Under the pieces are notes generated by a model. That model was not told the origin of the DNA and made no database searches. It saw only the letters and a list, made by a program, of their open reading frames with translations. A stretch of DNA of 64,000 nt from DAOTWA01 sp034435955 (GTDB lineage: Bacteria; Chloroflexota; Anaerolineae; Anaerolineales; Anaerolineaceae): the NCBI GenBank assembly GCA_034435955.1, contig DAOTWA010000054.1:1-64000 (forward strand). Direction: 5' to 3'. Both the position numbers and the translations under genes were made by a program. Shown here piece after piece: positions 46,667-55,079 of the stretch. The number at the start of each line of letters is the position of its first letter. The first letter of the stretch is position 1.

Positions 46667-47251
46667 TCATCCATGGGCCAGCGGGGCGCTATAGAGCGGC
46701 GTGTATACAGCGCCGCCTGGACGGAGGTCGGAGCGGAAGAGGACCACATGATCAACATGGACAGTGCCGAGATCGCCGACGGTGACACCCGACAGGGATT
46801 CGCCAATTAAACGCACATCTTGCGGAGATGCGCTATGGGATACGCGCGCAAGGGTCAGATGAGGCGAGAAAGGGCGCTCTTCTGCGGCATAACCGAGGCG
46901 GACCGTTTCGGTCTCCACGCCCCGCTGGAAAGCCAGCAAGGCCGGAGGAGCTTCGATGCCGACCCAGATCACCCGCGGCCGGCGCAGCGAGGGAAATGCA
47001 CCCAATCCGGCCACCTTGAGATCAAAGGCGGTATGTTTCTGGGCTTCGGCGCGCAGTATCTTCGTCAGTATCTCCAGGTTAGAAGGAGAAACCTCGCCGA
47101 GAAATTTTAATGTAAGGTGGATGTTTTTGGCTGCCACCCAGCGGATCGCGTTGGTTTGGTTTAGGGCTTGCAGCCGGCTCGATATTTCACCTAATTGTTG
47201 TTGGATCGAGGCAGGCATATCGATGGCAATAAATGCGCGGATTACGGCCAT
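46667..47251 (-). CDS. thpR: RNA 2',3'-cyclic phosphodiesterase (2'-5' RNA ligase family)
   Basis: A 194-residue 2H phosphoesterase. Two HxTx motifs are present: His45 in NIHLTLKFLG and His131 in SPHLTLARV. ThpR hydrolyses 2',3'-cyclic phosphate ends of RNA and can seal tRNA halves in vitro. VIWVGIEAP is a further family block. A minus-strand -10-like TACAAT lies at 47291-47286. Confidence 0.92.
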   Translation of the reverse strand: MAVIRAFIAIDMPASIQQQLGEISSRLQALNQTNAIRWVAAKNIHLTLKFLGEVSPSNLEILTKILRAEAQKHTAFDLKVAGLGAFPSLRRPRVIWVGIEAPPALLAFQRGVETETVRLGYAAEERPFSPHLTLARVSHSASPQDVRLIGESLSGVTVGDLGTVHVDHVVLFRSDLRPGGAVYTPLYSAPLAHG

Positions 47252-47567
47252 GGTAACACTCGCAGCAGGCTCTCCTACAATTAGATTGTAATTTTTTGTA
47301 ATAATTGGGAACGACCAGTTTAATGTGAAAATAGCACAGAATTAGAAAATAAGCAAGCGGGAATGGCCCATAAATTTGCCTTTTCCCTCGTTTTGGGCGT
47401 CTTAAAAATTCTGTGATAAGACGATGTTTTACATCCGTGTCCTGGGTTATTCATTCAGGTTTTTCGAGCTGCAATTGTCCACCCAATAGACTAACCAATG
47501 CAAACTTTTCCCAACCGCAAACTATCTTTAAACACGCTATAGTAAGGCTGGCATTACTGGAGGGCCA
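47252..47567. other. AT-rich divergent intergenic region with long inverted repeat
   Basis: 316 bp without a gene, between thpR (-) and the receiver-roadblock gene (+). CACAGAATT (47336-47344) is perfectly complementary to AATTCTGTG (47407-47415), enclosing GGGAA/TTCCC and GCCC/GGGC pairs, so an RNA or DNA stem of about 80 nt is possible. The plus-strand gene has TATAGT near 47540 as a candidate -10, with CTGGAGGGCC before its ATG. Confidence 0.5.
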
Positions 47568-48365
47568 ATGAGCAAAAAACGCATTCTGATCGTTGACGAC
47601 GAGGAGACTGTGCTGACAATTTTGAAGAGCAGTCTTCATGCACTGGGGACCGATTATCAGGTGACCACAGCAACGAACGGCAAGGATGCGCTGGAGCAGA
47701 TTCGTAAAGGGCCGTTCGATCTGATCGTGACCGATTACCTGATGCCAGAGATGGATGGCCTTGAGCTGACTGCCGCGGCACGAGAAATACAGCCCGACAC
47801 ACGGGTGGTCATGATCACAGCTTACGGCAGCACACAGATCGAGGTGGAAGCCCACCGGTTGCGCGTTTACCGGTATCTGAATAAACCCCTGGATATTACG
47901 GCCTTTCGGCAGGTCATTCGGGATGCGCTCAATGCTCCCCCGTTCGAGGTCATGGATGGGTCCGCGTTCAGCGAAGTGACATATCAACATATCAATCGTT
48001 GTCTGGATGATCTTCTGCTTGAGACCAGTGCGAGGTGCGTATTTCTTGGGGACTGCTCTGGCGGTGTTGTAGCCCGCGCTGGCGAGTTGAACGAGTCGCA
48101 TATCAGCTCATTTCTGGCCTTTCTCCGCGGGAGCGTCGCCAACGCGGTCGAAGCGCACCGGGTCTTGAACAGCAGCGCGGATGCCACCCATCTTGTGTTC
48201 GTTGCAGGAGGCCAACGAAATCTATTCATCCTCAATATCGGATTGCACCTATTGCTCGTCCTGATCATTGACCGCGAAGACTCCACAGACCGGCTCGGGA
48301 CGATCTGGTATTTTGCCCGGCAGACGGCGGAGGCTCTGCGAAAGGCGCTCAATGCCATCGAATAG
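47568..48365 (+). CDS. Receiver domain fused to roadblock/LC7-like domain
   Basis: A 265-residue protein. Residues 1-125 are a receiver with DDEETVLTILKSSLHAL, phosphoacceptor Asp in DLIVTDYLMPEMDG and Lys in RYLNKPLDI. Residues about 145-262 resemble a roadblock/LC7 (MglB-like) fold: LETSARCVFLGDCSGGVVAR, NLFILNIGLHLLLVLI and GTIWYFARQTAEALRKAL. Roadblock proteins usually act with small Ras-like GTPases as activators or scaffolds. No GTPase gene is nearby. Phosphorylation might control the roadblock partner. Confidence 0.75.
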   Translation: MSKKRILIVDDEETVLTILKSSLHALGTDYQVTTATNGKDALEQIRKGPFDLIVTDYLMPEMDGLELTAAAREIQPDTRVVMITAYGSTQIEVEAHRLRVYRYLNKPLDITAFRQVIRDALNAPPFEVMDGSAFSEVTYQHINRCLDDLLLETSARCVFLGDCSGGVVARAGELNESHISSFLAFLRGSVANAVEAHRVLNSSADATHLVFVAGGQRNLFILNIGLHLLLVLIIDREDSTDRLGTIWYFARQTAEALRKALNAIE

Positions 48366-48447
48366 CATCAAGGGAAAGGTCGACAGCTGTTACAGAAGGC
48401 CGGTCCTTATCGGTGCAAGACGTGATGGGGGATACCTGAGGTGAACC

Positions 48448-48837
48448 ATGGAAAACGACCGGAGAATAGACCTGGAACAATGGACTCGCATTTTACGGGA
48501 ACTTAATCAAGAAGGGGGTTTCCCCATTGCAATGTTGACGGATCAATATGGGTCACCGATCGTGGGCGCAACGGCGCCCAGCCAGAAGCCTGAACTGCCT
48601 GCATATACAGCCGCCTTGATCCAAAAGACGGCCTTTCAGGCCAGCGGGCGGCTGTCCTCCGGCCAAACCGATGAAATCATCGTTTACGATCCGGATGGAA
48701 GCCGGCTGATATGCCGTCCTTTCCGTTTCAGGGATCATATCCTCTTTCTGGCTGTGCTGGTGCCTGAAAAAGAACGCACCTATCGGCGATTGATGAACCG
48801 CACGATCGCGGCCATTCAGCGATCGGCACACTGGTAA
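48448..48837 (+). CDS. Small roadblock/LC7-like protein
   Basis: A 129-residue protein with a pattern like the roadblock fold of the preceding gene: AMLTDQYGSPIVGATAPSQ, a polar helix region, RPFRFRDHILFLAVLVPEK and a C-terminal helix. The call rests on pattern and context and needs profile confirmation. It lies 82 nt after the receiver-roadblock gene and 41 nt before a receiver-DHp gene, forming a three-gene signalling group. Confidence 0.55.
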   Translation: MENDRRIDLEQWTRILRELNQEGGFPIAMLTDQYGSPIVGATAPSQKPELPAYTAALIQKTAFQASGRLSSGQTDEIIVYDPDGSRLICRPFRFRDHILFLAVLVPEKERTYRRLMNRTIAAIQRSAHW

Positions 48838-48878
48838 AACACAGTTCTCCCTGTGAGAAATCTTGGAACGAGGCATCA

Positions 48879-49607
48879 ATGAATGAAACCATCCTAGTGG
48901 TCGACGACAGCCCTGACATTGTTTTATTCTTGAAACAGTATATTTTGACGCCGCTTGGGTACCGTGTGCTGACAGCCAATGATGGTCAAAGCGGCCTGGA
49001 GATGGCCATTCAACACAAGCCCGACCTGATCTTGCTGGATATGAACATGCCGCGTATGACCGGGTTGCAAATGCTGGTCGCATTGCGACAGACAGATACC
49101 CAGTCGCCGGTCATTTTCATGACCCTGCATGGTTCGGAGCACATCGCGGTGGAAGTATTCCGGTTGGGTGTACGGGATTATCTGGTCAAGCCCTTCACGG
49201 TGGAAGAAGTGGAGAAGGCGGTAGACCGGGCGCTGGCTGAGGTACGCTTATCCAGGGAGAAAAAGGAGCTGACCCGCAACCTGGCGGCATCCGAGGCTGT
49301 TCGCCAGACGGTAGTCACCCTGGCGCATTACATCAACAATAACCTGATGGTGCTCGACGGCGGCCTGGCCATTCTCCGAGAAACCATCTCTGGCGACAAA
49401 GATGACCGCTATTCGAAAGAGGTCATCCTGCGCGATTGTCAGACCAGCCTGAACCGCATCGAGGCAGTGATGCGCGTGCTGCAAAAGGTCACCGTGGTGA
49501 AGGAGACGAATTACCACGGGGACGCTCGAATGATCGACATCGAGGCCGCGTTGCGCGAGGAGATGAAAGCCAGTGGAGACGGTGCGCAGGCGAGCCATAG
49601 CGATTGA
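48879..49607 (+). CDS. Receiver with C-terminal DHp-like (HisKA) helical domain, no ATPase
   Basis: A 242-residue protein. Residues 1-120 are a receiver with DDSPDIVLFLKQYI, Asp in LILLDMNMPRMTG and Lys in DYLVKPFTVEEVE. Residues about 135-215 look like a histidine-kinase dimerisation domain: TLAHYINNNLMVLDGGL has the histidine (His150) in the position of the LAHEINNPL H-box. No catalytic ATP-binding domain follows. It could act as a phosphotransfer protein or as a decoy partner for kinases. Confidence 0.75.
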   Translation: MNETILVVDDSPDIVLFLKQYILTPLGYRVLTANDGQSGLEMAIQHKPDLILLDMNMPRMTGLQMLVALRQTDTQSPVIFMTLHGSEHIAVEVFRLGVRDYLVKPFTVEEVEKAVDRALAEVRLSREKKELTRNLAASEAVRQTVVTLAHYINNNLMVLDGGLAILRETISGDKDDRYSKEVILRDCQTSLNRIEAVMRVLQKVTVVKETNYHGDARMIDIEAALREEMKASGDGAQASHSD

Positions 49608-49643
49608 GGTTCGCACTCAGCCAACTTTCCACCCGTGAAGTAT

Positions 49644-52600
49644 CTATATCGGGCGGTTTTTTCTTATCGTCTCACGCGCCAGCTCAACCAGGTCTGAGAG
49701 CTCGAATGGCTTGGACAAATATGGGCAGCCGGTCTCTTCGATGAAGCGGTAGGTTTCCGCAGCCAGGATGTCCCCGGTGGTGAAAATGATGCGCTTAGAG
49801 AGGCTGGGGTCTAGAGCGGTGGCACGCTGGTAGAAATCGAAACCGCTGATACCCGCCAGGTGAATGTCACAAATGATCAGATCGTAGGTGTGTTGGCGGA
49901 GGAGGGAAAGGCCGATCTCTCCATCCGGAGCAGGATCTACATGGTAGCCGGCATGTTGAAGGGAGCGCACGAGGATCTCGGCCAGGTTTTGCTCGTCCTC
50001 GATGAGGAGGATAGAAGCCTCTTCTGCTCGAGGCTGTGCCCGCTCCGGGGATGGCGAGTGTACAGGTTGATGAACTGCCGATACGATGGGAAGCTCAACC
50101 ACAAAGCGGGCGCCTGATTTCACGTCGCGATCGGCCCAGATATGCCCACCATGTTCGCTGATGATGCCGTAACAAATTGATAGACCAAGGCCTGTGCCTT
50201 TTCCGGGAGGTTTGGTGGTGAAGAAGGGGTTAAACAGGCGGGAAAAAGCCTCTGTGGGAATCCCGGGGCCATCGTCTGTAACGGTTATCCGGATCACCTT
50301 CTCGCCGTTCTCCCCGGATCCATTGTAAATGGATGGTCCGACCTCAGAAGTAACCTGGATATGGCCTTTGTCTTTTGCAGCCGAGATGGATTGCCAGGCG
50401 TTATTGATCAGGTTGACCAATACCTGCTGCATCTGGTTTGGGTCAGCCAGGGTGAGCGGTACTTCTGGCGCCAGACTGAGTTCCCAGGTGATGTTATTGG
50501 CGCGCAGCTCGTAGGAGAGCAGATCCAGGGTGTTCAGGATCAGCTCGTTAATTTGAACCGGCTCGTGTTCGGGTGGGCGCTGGCGGGCGAAATCGAGCAG
50601 GCCGCGCACAATGCGGGCGGCCTGCTGGGCCTGGGCAATGATCTTGTCGAGATCCTGGCGCATGAGGTCGTTGGCAGCATTCATACGCAGGAGTTGAGTG
50701 AAGCCGATGATCGCCGTAATTGGGTTGTTCAGCTCGTGAGCCACACCCGCTACCAGCTCGCCCAAAGCAGCGATCTTTTCGCGTTCCACCATCCGGTCCT
50801 GGGTGCGGGCAAGGGCGGCCATCTGGTCCTGTACTTTGCGAAACAGCCGGGTGTTCTCCAGCGCCAGCGCCACCATATTGGCCAACGTCTCGATGTATTC
50901 ACGGCTTTCGGGGTCGTTCTTTAGGGGCTCGCGGTGGAAAATCTCCAGTGCGCCTTTGACCTCGCCCTTGGCGATAAGCGGCACTGCCATGTAGGCACGA
51001 AATTGTTCGCCGGGCAGCAGCGGGTTCGACCACCAATCTATAACCACCTTGCGCAGATCCGGTAGAACGATGGTGCGTCGTTCCATTACCGCCTGCCAGG
51101 CCAATCCAGAATTTACACTGATTGGCGCGCCCGCAGAACTGTGCAGGTTCAGTCCGCGCCAGGCATGATACTCCAAGACCTGGGTGTCGGGACTGTAAAG
51201 CAGAACGGCGGCGGCGTGAAAACCGGATTGGGTGGTGACCTGTTTTAAGAAGACATCTAATACGACAGGCAGTTCGAGCGAGGAGTTAATGGCCAGGTAG
51301 ACGCTGCGCAGGGAAGCCAGACGCTGAAGCCGCTGGAGAGTCTCTTCATGGAGTATTACGCGTTGAATGGCGTGAGCGGCGATGTTGGCGACGACGGTGA
51401 GAAGGCGCACATCCTCGTCTGTGAATTCGTCGTTGCGGCGTAAAGCCAGCAAGCCAATTGTTCGATCGTCGACGATCAGCGGCAGGCTGGCCAGGTAGGC
51501 CGGGCTTAGAGGTGCATCACCGGGAGGCGAGAAGGGATCGCTCTCGGCCTTGAGGGAGCGATACGGTTTGCGCCAGCCAGGCGGGCTGTCGGGGAGGCTT
51601 GTGTTGGCGAGCGATTCCCAATTTCCGGCTGCTCCGGCGACAATGATATCCCGGGTGGCTTTTTCGATCAGAGCAAGGAGCGCGCCTTCTGCGGAAAATA
51701 GCCTGGCAAGCTGGTTTAACAGGATGGCGATGATCTCAGTACGATTCTTGGCGATGCGGAGGGCCGATGACACGGCGTTGATGGTTTCCATCTCGCGCAT
51801 GCGCAGCTTTTCGGCTGTGACGTCGCGCACGACGGCGTCGATGCCCACCACCCGGTCATTTTTATCGTAGATGGGGTAAGAACGCTGCTCTACCCAGATC
51901 ATGCGGCCATCTTTACGCTTCCAGCGCATGAGCGCTGGCTCAGCTTTCGGTTGTGGCGAATGCAAGACTCGCTCCATGATCGTCCGATCTTGCGGATGCA
52001 CCAAATGGGACAGCAAAGCAGGCTCAGCCATGAACTCCATGGCGGAGTAACCGGTGAGGGGTTCGACGGCGGAGGAGAGATAAGCAAATTTCGGAGATGG
52101 ATACGACCAGTACCGGAAGACAAGGTCAAAGGTGTTCTCTGATAGCCAGCGCAGACGTTCTTCATCCGTGGAAAGGCTTTGCTCGGCCAGCCGGCGGCTG
52201 AGGGCCATGGACGCCTGGTGGATAAATGCTTCGATGGTAGGAGTGCGGGCAAGCCGGTCATTTGAGTGGAGGAGAATGATCGCGTCGCCGAACAGTTCGC
52301 CCTGCCATGAAAATCCCATGGCATATATGGCCCGGATGTCGAACACACTCTCGATGCGGCGGGCGACCGGGCGGGAAATCAGGCCAAAAAGCAGTTCGTA
52401 CAGGCCACCAGGAACGCGGTGGAGCCTGTCGCTCGTCAAGGCCTGGACTGCCTCGGGTGTGGCTTTAAATGTCATCCCTACCGGGTGGCCACCGAATATT
52501 TTCGACAACTTCTCAGGGAAAGACTCGATCCCCAGGATGTGATGCAGGCGCATGCTCTGGGTGGCTTTTTCGTATGAGGAGACGGTTACGATGGCCCCTG

Positions 52601-52802
52601 GCGTGAGCTGGAGCAGTTCCTCGCCGATTACACGGTAGATGTCCTGCTCCTCGGAGAGCTGAACGAAACGGGAAGCCGTGCGCGAAAGGAACTCCAGATC
52701 GCGCACCGCCTCCTCTTCCAGATGACTCGCTTCGAGGGGGCTCGAAGCCGGTTGTCCGGGCAGATTTTGGGTTACCATCTTTTCGGAGAGATCACTCTCC
52801 AC
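49644..52802 (-). CDS. Hybrid sensor histidine kinase (PAS, GAF, kinase, receiver)
   Basis: A 1052-residue soluble kinase without membrane segments. Order: N-terminal GAF-like region (about 35-200), PAS (about 210-345, with YLSSAVEPLTGYSAMEF and GIDAVVRDVTAEKLR), two GAF domains (about 350-495 and 510-660), HisKA with His689 in GVAHELNNPITAIIGF, HATPase (NLINNAWQSISAAKD, DDGPGIPTEAFSRLFNPF, GKGTGLGLSICYGI), and a receiver (about 930-1050, Asp in YDLIICDIHLAGISG). Cytosolic sensing is expected. A GTG start at 52802 overlaps the end of the upstream regulator gene by 11 nt. Confidence 0.93.
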   Translation of the reverse strand: MESDLSEKMVTQNLPGQPASSPLEASHLEEEAVRDLEFLSRTASRFVQLSEEQDIYRVIGEELLQLTPGAIVTVSSYEKATQSMRLHHILGIESFPEKLSKIFGGHPVGMTFKATPEAVQALTSDRLHRVPGGLYELLFGLISRPVARRIESVFDIRAIYAMGFSWQGELFGDAIILLHSNDRLARTPTIEAFIHQASMALSRRLAEQSLSTDEERLRWLSENTFDLVFRYWSYPSPKFAYLSSAVEPLTGYSAMEFMAEPALLSHLVHPQDRTIMERVLHSPQPKAEPALMRWKRKDGRMIWVEQRSYPIYDKNDRVVGIDAVVRDVTAEKLRMREMETINAVSSALRIAKNRTEIIAILLNQLARLFSAEGALLALIEKATRDIIVAGAAGNWESLANTSLPDSPPGWRKPYRSLKAESDPFSPPGDAPLSPAYLASLPLIVDDRTIGLLALRRNDEFTDEDVRLLTVVANIAAHAIQRVILHEETLQRLQRLASLRSVYLAINSSLELPVVLDVFLKQVTTQSGFHAAAVLLYSPDTQVLEYHAWRGLNLHSSAGAPISVNSGLAWQAVMERRTIVLPDLRKVVIDWWSNPLLPGEQFRAYMAVPLIAKGEVKGALEIFHREPLKNDPESREYIETLANMVALALENTRLFRKVQDQMAALARTQDRMVEREKIAALGELVAGVAHELNNPITAIIGFTQLLRMNAANDLMRQDLDKIIAQAQQAARIVRGLLDFARQRPPEHEPVQINELILNTLDLLSYELRANNITWELSLAPEVPLTLADPNQMQQVLVNLINNAWQSISAAKDKGHIQVTSEVGPSIYNGSGENGEKVIRITVTDDGPGIPTEAFSRLFNPFFTTKPPGKGTGLGLSICYGIISEHGGHIWADRDVKSGARFVVELPIVSAVHQPVHSPSPERAQPRAEEASILLIEDEQNLAEILVRSLQHAGYHVDPAPDGEIGLSLLRQHTYDLIICDIHLAGISGFDFYQRATALDPSLSKRIIFTTGDILAAETYRFIEETGCPYLSKPFELSDLVELARETIRKNRPI

Positions 52803-53577
52803 TCCACATGTAGCCTTTGTAGCGTATATTCTTGATGTAACGCGGATTGGCAGAATCCGGCTCTATCTTGCGGCGAAGGTGATGGATGTGCCATTTGACG
52901 ATTTCGCGCGCTTCGATGTCCTCGGCGTCGTAACCCATGGCGGTTTTGAGGAGCTGGCGCGGGGATACGGGCGCAGGCGAGGCGCTGGCCAGGCTTAGCA
53001 GCAGTTCGTATTCGGTGGTGGTCAAATCGAGAAGATCGCCGTCGAGGGTGGCGATGCGGTGGAAGCGGTCGATGACCAGTTTGCCGCTGCGCAGGAAACG
53101 GGCATCGTTCTTGGGCGGTGTCTGCTGTTCGCTGGCCGCTTCGAGCTCGCTGATAGCCTGACGCAAAGTCTCGATTTGAGCCAGGAGAGCCTGGCGTTGA
53201 TTGGATTTCTCGCGTTGGGCCAGACCTTCACGCACTCGCTCGCGGATCATATCGGGCGGCGCAGGTTTGAAGAGGTAATCAAAGGCTCCCAGGCGGAGCG
53301 CTTCGACCGAGGATTCCATCGTGCCATAGCCCGTGAGGATGAGAACGACCAGTTCAGGGTCGCGCTCACGGATAGAGCGCAGAACCTGCAGGCCGTCCAT
53401 ATCCCCCAGACGCAGATCCAGAAGCATCAAGTCATATCTGTCCTGTTCCAGTTTATCGAGCGCTTCCCGGCCGCTGGCGGCATTATCCAGGATATATCCT
53501 TCACGACTGAGGGTTCGCTCCAGTATGAAGCGGATGCCCGGCTCATCGTCAACAATCAAGATTCTGTAGGCACTCAT
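52792..53577 (-). CDS. OmpR-type response regulator
   Basis: A 261-residue regulator. Receiver domain with VDDEPGIRFILERTL, Asp in YDLMLLDLRLGDMDG and Lys in DYLFKPAPPD; a helical linker with Gln/Glu-rich coiled coil (about 130-155); a C-terminal winged helix with LTTTEYELLLSLASA and RRKIEPDSANPRYIKNIRYKGY. It is coupled to the hybrid kinase gene by an 11-nt overlap. Together with the following pseudo-kinase it forms a minus-strand operon. Confidence 0.92.
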   Translation of the reverse strand: MSAYRILIVDDEPGIRFILERTLSREGYILDNAASGREALDKLEQDRYDLMLLDLRLGDMDGLQVLRSIRERDPELVVLILTGYGTMESSVEALRLGAFDYLFKPAPPDMIRERVREGLAQREKSNQRQALLAQIETLRQAISELEAASEQQTPPKNDARFLRSGKLVIDRFHRIATLDGDLLDLTTTEYELLLSLASASPAPVSPRQLLKTAMGYDAEDIEAREIVKWHIHHLRRKIEPDSANPRYIKNIRYKGYMWSGE

Positions 53578-53588
53578 AGCAAAATCCT

Positions 53589-54665
53589 TTATGCGGAAGC
53601 CTGGGCAGGGGCTGGCGGCAGGCGGATTCCGACCTGCAACTGGTCAGTCTGTAAGTGGTAATTTACTGCGCCTGAAAGGGAGTGCAGGATGGCCTCGCTG
53701 AGCCTCAGGTCGAGATAGGCATCCGGCTGCCCATCCCGGTTGCCGGCGGGCAAATCAGCGGAGAAATCAATCGCTACCTGGCCGTCGGCCTGATCGATGT
53801 GGATGCGCAAGTCGCAGCCCTGGCTGGGAGCCAGCGCGTCAATCATGGCAAAAATGACGCCCAGAATGGCCATGGTGAGCTCGTGCGCCGGGACAAGAAT
53901 ATCCGGCGGGTTCTGCAGGGAAACTGTGACCGGGCGGATGCGGCTGCGCGTTAGCTCTTTATGGACAAGGAGCAAGGCATCTTCGACGAGCTGGCGCGGA
54001 TTCACCCGCCCGGGGTGGTCGGTAGATGGCCGGTACAGGGCACGCATGCGGGCTGTCAGATTGATGATGCGCTCGGTTTCGTCCATGCACATTTGAAGAT
54101 AGGGGCGCACATCCGGGGCGTCGGGCAGACTTTCAACAGCCAGAGTGAGAGATCCGCGCATGGTCTGGAGGGCGTTGTTTACTTCGTGAACCAGGCCACT
54201 GGTTAGACGGCCGATGATGGCCATGCGTTCGATTTCACGGCGGCGTTCTTTGTCGCGAGGAGGGTCTCTCAATTCGGGCAGGGAGGATGGTATTTGGTTG
54301 GGGGGTGCCAGCGCGGCGGTAAGGCAACGCCCGATGCGCGCGGCGGCCTCCTGCGGCACCCAGGGCAGGAGCAGGTAATCCGCAATACCGGCAGCCAGCA
54401 AGGCTTCGCGGTCGTCTGGGTTCTGCAGGATGGCGAGGACTGGGGCACCGTCTGCACGGCCTGAACGACGAAGCTTAATGAAAGCCTCGGCGGGTGAGGG
54501 ATCGGCCCTGGGGTCAAAGATTACCAGATCAGGGCGGTATTCGGTGGGGTGAAGCGGGAGCTCCTCGACCGAACGGAAACGCAGCCATTGGAAGCTGGCA
54601 GGCAGGGAAGCCGCCAGGGAACGAGAAAGGCTATCATCAGCGGTGATCAGGTAAATGAGCGGCAT
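53589..54665 (-). CDS. Receiver-like / DHp protein with degenerate kinase ATPase domain
   Basis: A 358-residue protein. The N-terminal 120 residues have a receiver-like fold (LIYLITADDSLSRSLA, DLVIFDPRADPSPAEAF). The DHp has His160 in SGLVHEVNNALQTMRGSL. The region where the HATPase should be (about 215-350) lacks the N-box asparagines, having ELTMAILGVIFAMIDA, and has no DxGxG box. It therefore probably cannot bind ATP in the usual way and may serve as phosphotransfer or scaffold. It is first in the operon with the regulator and hybrid kinase. Confidence 0.78.
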   Translation of the reverse strand: MPLIYLITADDSLSRSLAASLPASFQWLRFRSVEELPLHPTEYRPDLVIFDPRADPSPAEAFIKLRRSGRADGAPVLAILQNPDDREALLAAGIADYLLLPWVPQEAAARIGRCLTAALAPPNQIPSSLPELRDPPRDKERRREIERMAIIGRLTSGLVHEVNNALQTMRGSLTLAVESLPDAPDVRPYLQMCMDETERIINLTARMRALYRPSTDHPGRVNPRQLVEDALLLVHKELTRSRIRPVTVSLQNPPDILVPAHELTMAILGVIFAMIDALAPSQGCDLRIHIDQADGQVAIDFSADLPAGNRDGQPDAYLDLRLSEAILHSLSGAVNYHLQTDQLQVGIRLPPAPAQASA

Positions 54666-54726
54666 GACACCTCACAAAGCGCGAGACTCTCTACACAAGA
54701 AAATCATTTCGTGGTATAAGGTAGAT

Positions 54727-54904
54727 ACCCTGCTGTGCTCGTGATGCCGCACGACCGGTTTTGAGCCAACACTCTTAAAAAGGGTTCCCATCTCACAAAG
54801 GTGATGCGATAGGCTTCGGCCAAGGCAAAGCCTGCGGGTAGGAACCCAACCTGCGAAAGCAGGTTCAAAACTGCGCTGCACACGGCACGGCGGGGCCTTT
54901 TTTT
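54727..54904 (+). ncRNA. Structured RNA with terminator, 6S RNA-like layout
   Basis: About 178 nt. An 11-bp closing stem, CCCTGCTGTGC (54728-54738) with GCACGGCGGGG (54885-54895), is followed by seven T (54898-54904). Next come CGGTTTTGA (54756-54764) with TCAAAACTG (54865-54873), an internal open region, GGGTTCC (54782-54788) with GGAACCC (54841-54847), apical hairpins, and a small hairpin AACCTGC-gaaa-GCAGGTT on the 3' side of the open region. A rod with a central bubble and a 3'-side hairpin is the layout of 6S RNA, which sequesters RNA polymerase. A TATAAG box lies at 54715-54720. No open frame here looks coding. The class is a guess from shape; another structured RNA is possible. Confidence 0.45.
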
Positions 54905-54997
54905 CTAAGGTACCAGGCGGGTTAATAAAAGATGCAGATGCAATTTGGGTGCCAGACATGTGCCGATGGTTTGATTTTAAAATTAAAAAATTTCATC

Positions 54998-55026
54998 TTG
55001 ACTTTCGATTCATCCCGTGCTATATT
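54998..55026 (+). promoter_or_regulatory. Promoter of the ribozyme-glnA transcript
   Basis: TTGACT (54998-55003) and TATATT (55021-55026) are separated by 17 nt. Transcription should begin near 55033, about 50 nt before the predicted ribozyme cleavage site. Confidence 0.78.
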
Positions 55027-55079
55027 CGCTGCAAGGTTTCCCGGCAGGTGACCGCGCCGGTTTCAATTGAATAGGTGGA

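Noticed and set aside
54672..54959. 95-residue open frame on the minus strand
   Set aside because: It overlaps the structured RNA candidate, has no family pattern and no good ribosome binding site.
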